Source of the DNA: a virus
DNA: 33,941 bases
Virus record (IMG/VR): IMGVR_UViG_3300047440_000535
Coordinates: 1 to 33,941 of that record
Direction: 5' to 3' (one strand)
The translations under genes were made by a program, and so were the position numbers. The notes below the pieces were generated by a model. The model saw only the letters and a list, made by a program, of their open reading frames with translations, searched no databases and was not told where the DNA came from. Shown here piece by piece: positions 29,293 to 33,941 of this stretch; position 1 is the stretch's first letter, and each line of letters opens with the position of its first letter.

Positions 29293-29624
29293 CAGAAGGT
29301 CTCCCCGGGATGCTTGGTCGGCTCGCGGCCGTCGCGCCAGTTGATCAGGTAGCTCTTGTGGACGGCCGGCATCTCACCGACTCCTCTGGATGAGTCGCCG
29401 ACGACCCTGAGCTCGAGGAAGGAGTCACCGATGGGGAGGCAGTAACAGTCCCCAATGTGAGCCGTCTTCGGGACGAGCCAGTTGACGACGGCCTGCTGAG
29501 CGTTGGCGATCTCGCAGGTTGCCCTGTTGAGCTCGCTGTGGGCAGCCTCGACGCGCGAGGACGCTGACCTCCAGGCACTGACGAGCCGCGCGCCCTCCTG
29601 GGCCAGGTCTAGCCGACGTTCCAC
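29292..29624 (-). CDS. Small hypothetical protein in the modification cluster
   Basis: This 110-residue protein has a helical, Arg/Ser/Ala-rich N-terminal half and a beta-rich C-terminal half (IGDCYCLPIGDSFLELRVVGD). No family is recognised. The GTG start overlaps the PLP-enzyme stop by 16 bases, and its stop overlaps the radical SAM start. The tight packing argues that it belongs to the pathway, but its role is unknown. Confidence 0.6.
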   Translation of the reverse strand: MERRLDLAQEGARLVSAWRSASSRVEAAHSELNRATCEIANAQQAVVNWLVPKTAHIGDCYCLPIGDSFLELRVVGDSSRGVGEMPAVHKSYLINWRDGREPTKHPGETF

Positions 29625-30424
29625 AGCAGTGTCTCCCCTCTGAACCGGTAGGAGGCCTCTGCGCGCTCCCGGAGGAACCAGCGCAGGGCCTTCAGGTCAT
29701 AGAACTGGTTGCACGGCCACGGCGGGGTCGCGCCCGGGAGCGCAACGTCCCTGTACCCATACCCCTCGTCGACGACCGTGACGTTGGCGAGGACCAGCCC
29801 CGACATCTTGGAGAGGTACTCCCGCACGGCCGGCTCGGGCCGGCTGTAGCCCATGTGGACGATGACGTGTGGCTCCTGGCCGATCTGGTGCAGGCCCTTG
29901 ATCACGCCGGCCGCGATCGTGCCCGAGCTCGCGGGGATGATCACGCGGTCGATGCGGACGGGCAGGCTGGTGTGGCGGACCTCGCGGGCCGTCTCGTCGA
30001 CCGACTCCTGCAGCTTGAGGGCATTGGGCATCATGTAGCCGCCTGAGCCGAGGTCGGCCAGGTACTGCCGCGCCCGGTGGTAGATCACGGCGCTGCGCCC
30101 GGCCTGGAGGGGCACGAGGGCTGCTCCGAGCTCGCGCGCACGGAGCTGCGCCGCGTGCGGCCCCTCGTTCTTCTTGAACGAGGGGTAGAAGTTGACGCAC
30201 TGCTTGCCGAGGGTCTGGCAGGCCCAGGCGACAGCGTGGCCGGCCTGCGAGTGGTAGGTGTCGAGGACCCCGATGACCGCCTCCGGGCGGTTGGCGAGGT
30301 GCGCCATCACTCCGCGCATCTTCGAGAAGGGGGGACCGGGGGGTGGGGAGGAGAGGTCCTCCCGCTTCACCCACAGCCCGAAGTCGGTGCGGTGGTCCTC
30401 GACGGGGGTGCCTTGAACGAGCAT
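29609..30424 (-). CDS. Fold-type II PLP-dependent enzyme (side-chain tailoring)
   Basis: This 271-residue enzyme is of the tryptophan-synthase-beta / ACC-deaminase fold. The probable PLP lysine is K35 in PPFSKMRG. DTYHSQAGHAVAWA (55-68) and the phosphate-binding SSGTIAAG (166-173) are typical. Known members eliminate, deaminate or decarboxylate amino acids. In hypermodification phages PLP enzymes act on the amino acid after it is attached to the thymine methyl group, for example as decarboxylase or lyase. That activity is inferred here. It lies between the UDG-like and radical SAM genes. Confidence 0.85.
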   Translation of the reverse strand: MLVQGTPVEDHRTDFGLWVKREDLSSPPPGPPFSKMRGVMAHLANRPEAVIGVLDTYHSQAGHAVAWACQTLGKQCVNFYPSFKKNEGPHAAQLRARELGAALVPLQAGRSAVIYHRARQYLADLGSGGYMMPNALKLQESVDETAREVRHTSLPVRIDRVIIPASSGTIAAGVIKGLHQIGQEPHVIVHMGYSRPEPAVREYLSKMSGLVLANVTVVDEGYGYRDVALPGATPPWPCNQFYDLKALRWFLRERAEASYRFRGETLLWNVG

Positions 30425-30433
30425 GGGTGAACT

Positions 30434-30928
30434 CTACTCCGTCCTGCTGAGCTCGGACTTGAGGTGCGTGAAGAAGGCGAGCGCCTGGGCACGGTGCTCC
30501 TTGCTGTTCCACCAGAGGTTGCGCCCCGACGGGTGCGGCACAACAGCGAAGTGGGCGGGTCCGTTCAGGGGCGTGAGCCCGTCGACCTCGAGGGGCTTCC
30601 ACTTGAGCAGGGCGATCTTGCGGCTGCCAAAGAAGGCCTGGGTGACCTTCTGGCCGAGGAGGATGACCTTCTGTCCAGAGCTCGCAGCCTTGATGAACAG
30701 GGCGACCGAGGCGTGCGCCGCCTCCTCCCGCGGCCACTTGGTGACGGCCCGGCGGACGAGGTTGGTGCGGTCAAACCAGGCCAGGTACTCCTCGAGCGTC
30801 CAGCCGGTGTAGGTCAGCAGGCGGTTGGCCGAGTGGCAGGCCCCGGACCGGTCGGGCCGGAGCCAGAGCTCGGGGTGGTGCTCCGTGTTCCAGTTGGGCG
30901 ACTCGCCGATGAGGATGACCTTCTTCAT
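30434..30928 (-). CDS. Uracil-DNA-glycosylase-superfamily protein
   Basis: This protein has 164 residues. ILIGESPN (5-12) and the late HPSGRN motif (132-137) in VVPHPSGRNLWWN, plus VILLGQKV (88-95), are the typical pieces of the UDG fold. Classical catalytic residues differ between families, so I cannot say whether it cleaves a glycosidic bond or only binds a base. Its ATG at 30928 overlaps the transferase stop as ATGA. A role in removing or sensing uracil or partially modified bases is plausible. Confidence 0.75.
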   Translation of the reverse strand: MKKVILIGESPNWNTEHHPELWLRPDRSGACHSANRLLTYTGWTLEEYLAWFDRTNLVRRAVTKWPREEAAHASVALFIKAASSGQKVILLGQKVTQAFFGSRKIALLKWKPLEVDGLTPLNGPAHFAVVPHPSGRNLWWNSKEHRAQALAFFTHLKSELSRTE

Positions 30929-31818
30929 GAGGCGACGTCGAGCGGGATGTGAGCCGCGAGCCGGCGGGCCGTCTCGCTGTACGTGGCCCAAGCGCAGAGG
31001 GAGGTGTAGACCTCCTCCCAGTCGTTCCCGACGGGGTAGTGTCCGTTGAGGTGCGAGCCCCACTTGCATAGGACCGTCTCGACCTCCTGGAGGCCGCAGA
31101 GGCGCTCGTTGCGCGGCGGGGCAGTGAGGCGCATAGAGCAACCAGCCTGCGCTACCAGCCCGTCCTCGGTGTACATCAGCTGCCGAGCGCACTCCTTCAG
31201 GGCGAGCAGGGGCGACTCCGGCTTGGTGTTGTAGGTCATCTCCCACCACCTCACCGCAGCCTCCCGCGGTGACTCCACCCTGAGGACGTCCTCGAGGGTG
31301 AAGGACACCTCCGCGATCCCGATGCGCTCGATCATGTCGGCCGCCTTGAACCCGATCCAGGGACCGAACTGGGGGTGCTCGCGCATGCGCGCCACTACCT
31401 GGGAACAGGTGATGGCCGGCTCGCCAGCCATCCGGCCGAAGCCGGACACATATTGCACCATCTTGTGGGGGCAGTCCCCGTACAGGCCCCGCAGGGAGTA
31501 CACGGCCGTGACGGACTTGGTCCCGCGGAAGTGCCGGCGCTCGTGGCCGCGCGGCCACCGGTCCTGTGTGGGGGCGGGGACCTCGTTGTGGGCAGCCAGG
31601 GCCATCCACTCCCAGAAGTCGTTGCCCTCGTGCTCTGAGAGCCACGACGCTGCGCCGACGGAGTAGAAGCACCAGTAGGCCACCAGCCAGCGCTGGAGCT
31701 GCCGCTCGGGCAGCCCCGCGCGGTGCAGGACGATGTAGACCGGGTCGAGGTCGCCCGTGCGGACGAGCTCGCGGCCGAAGGTCGAGATGTCGAGGCGGGG
31801 GTAGTCGCGGGTGGACAT
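30925..31818 (-). CDS. Amino acid:DNA transferase (aGPT-Pplase clade 3-like)
   Basis: This 297-residue protein carries the recurring motifs of the alpha-glutamyl/putrescinyl-thymine pyrophosphorylase family: GDLDPVY (22-28), RWLVAYWCFYSVGAASWLSE (43-62), RGHERRHFRG (90-99) and FGPWIGFKAADMIER (151-165). In characterised relatives the enzyme replaces the activated phosphate on 5-hmdU in DNA with an amino acid or amine. The likely substrate is glycine if the downstream radical SAM/PLP steps follow the phage M6 model. It is the first gene of the modification cluster. The family call is confident; the amino acid is inference. Confidence 0.85.
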   Translation of the reverse strand: MSTRDYPRLDISTFGRELVRTGDLDPVYIVLHRAGLPERQLQRWLVAYWCFYSVGAASWLSEHEGNDFWEWMALAAHNEVPAPTQDRWPRGHERRHFRGTKSVTAVYSLRGLYGDCPHKMVQYVSGFGRMAGEPAITCSQVVARMREHPQFGPWIGFKAADMIERIGIAEVSFTLEDVLRVESPREAAVRWWEMTYNTKPESPLLALKECARQLMYTEDGLVAQAGCSMRLTAPPRNERLCGLQEVETVLCKWGSHLNGHYPVGNDWEEVYTSLCAWATYSETARRLAAHIPLDVAS

Positions 31819-31835
31819 TGCGAGCTGCGCTTTTC

Positions 31836-33008
31836 TTACTGGATGACGGTGACGCGGTCGGCCGCGCGGGTGATGGCGGTGTACAGCCAGCGGCGGCTGT
31901 GGGCCCGGAAGCAGTCAGACTCGTCGACGACCACGACCGAGTCCCACTGGCTGCCCTGGGCCTTGTGGCAGGTCAGGGCATAGCCGAAGTCGAAGTGCTC
32001 GGCCCGGCTCATCCCAATCGGGATCTCCTGGCCCAGGAAGTGCTCGGTGTGGGCATCGCAGATGACAATGCGGTCCTCGTCACGTAGCCGGAGGCCGACG
32101 ATCCCCGAACCCTTCGGGCAGGATTCCTCGACGGTCCACTGCCCCCCGTTCAGGAGGCCGAGGTCGTGGTTGTTGCGGAGGCAGACGAGGCGCTCACCCG
32201 GCTGGGGCAGGGCCTCGGTCTCCTTGTGCAGCGTCCGGAACATCCGGTTGATCCGCCTCCGCGTGGCGTTGCGTCCGCAGATCACCTGGTCATGGGCGGC
32301 CAGGTCGGAGGTCCGCAGGCTCCCGCGCTGGACGACCTGCGACTGGCCGTACTCGCCCAGGGCGAGCGTGTCCCCGTTCCGCACGGACGTGGCGAGGGCG
32401 ACCACCGGTGACCCCTGGGCCTGGCGATGGATCTCCGTCAGCATCGTGTCGGGCTTGCGGCCGGTGAAGTAGTCCCCGTCCCCGACCGGGGGGAGCTGGG
32501 CCGGGTCGCCCAGGACAAGGATGGGGGTGCCGAAGGAGAGGAGGTCGATGCCCATGCGCTCCCCCACCATCGAGACCTCGTCGATGATCAGGAGGTCCGC
32601 GCCCTTGATGTCGGAGCAGGGGTTGAGGGAGAAGGCGGGGCGGTTGTGGGCGATGCGCTCGCGGCGGAGGGCCTCGCGCAGATCACGAGCGCGGTCAGGA
32701 TCGTCCGCGCTTGCGATCTGCGCCTCGAGCTCGCGGATGCGCGCTGCGGACTTGGACTGCGGGGTGTAGGCGAGGGAGTGGATGGTGCGCGCGCCCAGGC
32801 AGCCCTTCTTCTGCATCACGAGGGCGGCCTTGCCGGTGAACGCAGCGAACAGGACGCGCTCGAGCCCCATGAGCTCGGCGAGGTGGATGGCCAGCGTGGT
32901 CTTCCCCGTCCCGGCGTAGCCGAACAGGCGGTAGACCTGCTGGGTGCCCGCGGCCAGCCAGGCCCGGACCCCGTCGACGGCTCCCTGCTGCTGCGGCGAG
33001 AGGTCCAT
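31836..33008 (-). CDS. SF1 helicase (RecD/Dda-like)
   Basis: This 390-residue ATP-dependent DNA helicase has Walker A GYAGTGKT (30-37), then TGKAALVM, Walker B LLIIDEVSM (139-147) and GDPAQLPP. The late motif TCHKAQGSQWDSVVVVDES and motif VI YTAITRAADRV complete the UvrD-like C-terminal set. Such proteins help replication, recombination or displacement of DNA-bound proteins. The ATG overlaps the stop of the 41-codon membrane gene upstream. Confidence 0.92.
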   Translation of the reverse strand: MDLSPQQQGAVDGVRAWLAAGTQQVYRLFGYAGTGKTTLAIHLAELMGLERVLFAAFTGKAALVMQKKGCLGARTIHSLAYTPQSKSAARIRELEAQIASADDPDRARDLREALRRERIAHNRPAFSLNPCSDIKGADLLIIDEVSMVGERMGIDLLSFGTPILVLGDPAQLPPVGDGDYFTGRKPDTMLTEIHRQAQGSPVVALATSVRNGDTLALGEYGQSQVVQRGSLRTSDLAAHDQVICGRNATRRRINRMFRTLHKETEALPQPGERLVCLRNNHDLGLLNGGQWTVEESCPKGSGIVGLRLRDEDRIVICDAHTEHFLGQEIPIGMSRAEHFDFGYALTCHKAQGSQWDSVVVVDESDCFRAHSRRWLYTAITRAADRVTVIQ

Positions 33009-33133
33009 CAGGAGCGGTGGAGGGGACCCGCCGGCAGGAGCAGCAGGAACCCGAAGGCGAACCAGGGATGACCTGTCATCACGAGGCAGAACAGTGCCGC
33101 GACGTAGACCAGAGTGAGGATGCTACGCTTCAC
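33008..33133 (-). CDS. 41-residue membrane protein
   Basis: The gene is short but well placed. The GTG at 33133 overlaps the upstream TGA as GTGA, and the stop overlaps the helicase ATG as TGATG. The peptide begins VKRSILTLVYVAALFCLVMTG and is almost wholly hydrophobic (TM residues 5-19 and perhaps 24-34), ending PLHRS. Function is unknown. The double overlap and the hydrophobic composition make it credible. Confidence 0.65.
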   Translation of the reverse strand: MKRSILTLVYVAALFCLVMTGHPWFAFGFLLLLPAGPLHRS

Positions 33134-33495
33134 GGCATCCTCACTTCCTGCCGCTGCAGCTTGCGCGAGTAGGACCAGAGGTGGTAGGACCGGAGCGGGT
33201 GGCGGACCCGTCCCGCGAGGACGCGGCCCCAGTACCGGACGACGTCACGCCAGGTCCAGGTGGGCAGCGTGTCCCCGTCGAGGACGTACCAGTCCAGGAG
33301 CGCCCGGAGCTTGGTCTCTGCAGCCTCGAGGTCAGCACCGGAGCAGACCACGAGGTAGCCGGGGAGGTGGATCTCCACCCGGGCCCCGAGCTCGCGGTTG
33401 GCCTCAGCGGTGTAGCTCATGCGGAAGTGGTTGCGGAGGTGGGCCCTGTACCAGAGGCGGCCGAAGGTCGGGTGGTCGATGTAGTTGGCGTACAT
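33130..33495 (-). CDS. Hypothetical protein
   Basis: This 121-residue protein is rich in Tyr, Arg and Trp (RLWYRAHLRNHFRMSYTAE, TWTWRDVVRYWGRVLAG). It includes a beta-like segment RVEIHLPGYLVVCSGADLEAAE and a basic C-terminal stretch. No family is recognised. It is the first gene after a 157-base gap with a strong hairpin, and it is coupled to the small membrane protein. Confidence 0.65.
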   Translation of the reverse strand: MYANYIDHPTFGRLWYRAHLRNHFRMSYTAEANRELGARVEIHLPGYLVVCSGADLEAAETKLRALLDWYVLDGDTLPTWTWRDVVRYWGRVLAGRVRHPLRSYHLWSYSRKLQRQEVRMP

Positions 33496-33652
33496 GCTGA
33501 GTGGGGTGACGGGCTCACACCGTCTGCTGGCGCTCCGTTTGACCTTTCAGGGGCCCTGAAGCCGCCATCTGCGAGGAGGGTGGGCCCAGGGGAGCTCGCA
33601 ATCCCCTGGGCCCTGCTGCAGGCAGGCCGGTCCGAGCGGCTGCCCGCTGCTC
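33496..33652 (-). terminator. Intergenic gap with a strong hairpin
   Basis: A perfect 12-base inverted repeat GGGCCCAGGGGA / TCCCCTGGGCCC lies at 33582-33593 and 33602-33613 with an 8-base loop. A second short inverted repeat TTCAGGG-G-CCCTGAA lies at 33546-33560. There is no U-run on the minus-strand side, so it is either a non-canonical terminator, an attenuator or a protein-binding site. A promoter for the next genes may also lie here, but I cannot point to one. Confidence 0.5.
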
Positions 33653-33941
33653 TCAGAACTTCTCGTCGACGCCGTCGCCCTCGGCGGGGGCGGTGCCGGA
33701 CTGGCTGCGGTCGACCTGGACCTTGCCGGACATCACGAGGTCGCGGAACGTCCGCGCCGCGGCCAGGATCGGGGACGTCGGGGGCATCAGCGACTCGGCG
33801 AACTTGGTGCCCACCGCGGGGCTGAACCCGACGTTGAAGTAGGGCCCCTTGGGCCCCTTGTCCGGGACGGCCCGGAGGAGGACGCGGAAGGCGTAGCGCG
33901 GCGGCTGCCCAGGCACGGCCTGGAGCTGGCTGTTCAGCTTC
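33653..33941 (-). CDS. Hypothetical protein, C-terminal part (runs off the right edge)
   Basis: The frame is open across the window edge, so the N-terminus is missing; the 95 visible codons end in EGDGVDEKF. The segment RYAFRVLLRAVPDKGPKGPYFNVGF is beta-rich, and a helix (PILAAARTFRDLVMSG) and an acidic tail follow. An acidic tail and a Gly/Pro-rich beta core could suit a single-strand DNA-binding or recombination protein, but there is no specific motif. It is followed downstream by the strong hairpin at 33582-33613. Confidence 0.6.
   Translation of the reverse strand, partial: KLNSQLQAVPGQPPRYAFRVLLRAVPDKGPKGPYFNVGFSPAVGTKFAESLMPPTSPILAAARTFRDLVMSGKVQVDRSQSGTAPAEGDGVDEKF

Noticed and set aside
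3170-33495. tRNA genes or CRISPR arrays
   Set aside because: I saw no cloverleaf-like sequence and no regularly spaced identical repeats. The gaps that do exist hold only short hairpins or promoter-like boxes.
1-33941. Integrase, repressor or attachment site
   Set aside because: I found no recombinase motif or tRNA-linked repeat in the window. Whether the phage can lysogenise cannot be judged from this segment.

Overview
The window is a densely packed, high-GC segment of a tailed double-stranded DNA phage genome. A prophage is possible, but no integrase, repressor or host gene is visible. Essentially all convincing genes lie on the minus strand, so transcription runs from position 33941 towards 1. 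Neighbouring genes very often overlap by ATGA, GTGA or TGATG, which implies strong translational coupling. The evidence for a phage is a terminase large subunit truncated at the left edge, a probable small terminase, a phage-type replisome, an HNH-free GIY-YIG homing endonuclease and many tiny accessory genes. The host cannot be named. Several lipoprotein signal peptides, and two small secreted beta-rich proteins of which one ends in Phe, hint at a high-GC Gram-negative host. Other families present, such as a DUF6197-like protein, are also common in actinobacteriophages.

Right part (33941 to about 21200): this holds a RecD/Dda-like helicase and then one long overlapping cluster that reads as a complete thymidine hypermodification pathway. 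In transcription order it contains an amino acid:DNA transferase (aGPT-Pplase type), a uracil-DNA-glycosylase-superfamily protein, a fold-type II PLP enzyme, a small unknown, a radical SAM enzyme, a small unknown, a 5-hydroxymethyl-dU DNA kinase (P-loop) with its helical partner encoded next door, a GIY-YIG homing endonuclease, a thymidylate-synthase-like dUMP hydroxymethylase, an HD-domain dNMP phosphatase and a DUF1599/Nmad1-like protein. A family A DNA polymerase and a dCMP deaminase follow directly. The likely logic is as follows. dCMP deaminase supplies dUMP, and the TS homologue makes 5-hmdUMP. The HD phosphatase depletes dTMP, and the dNMP kinase at 12.2-12.8 kb raises hmdUMP to the diphosphate. 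The polymerase then incorporates hmdU. The kinase activates the hydroxymethyl group in DNA, the transferase adds an amino acid, and the radical SAM and PLP enzymes remodel the side chain.

Middle part (about 21200 to 10400): a VRR-NUC-like nuclease and a primase-helicase fusion come first. After a 217-base non-coding boundary there are small unknowns, three separate HExxH (putative zinc protease-like) proteins, a calcineurin-like phosphoesterase, a stand-alone GGDEF diguanylate cyclase, a MazG-like pyrophosphohydrolase, a dNMP kinase, a membrane lipoprotein, a very basic 75-residue protein, a zinc-ribbon protein and SSB.

Left part (about 10400 to 1): small accessory genes are organised into short units, many preceded by a repeated bipartite element. 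It consists of a box such as CCTAAG, CTCGAG or CTCTAG, 16-17 bases, and then GCCGATAGCTA. The second box closely resembles a sigma-28 type -10 element and often lies 7 bases before the ATG, suggesting leaderless transcripts. Further left are membrane/coiled-coil miniproteins, a 489-base non-coding region rich in GTACC inverted repeats and a purine tract (a pac/cos or promoter candidate), a probable TerS, a small cysteine protein and TerL.
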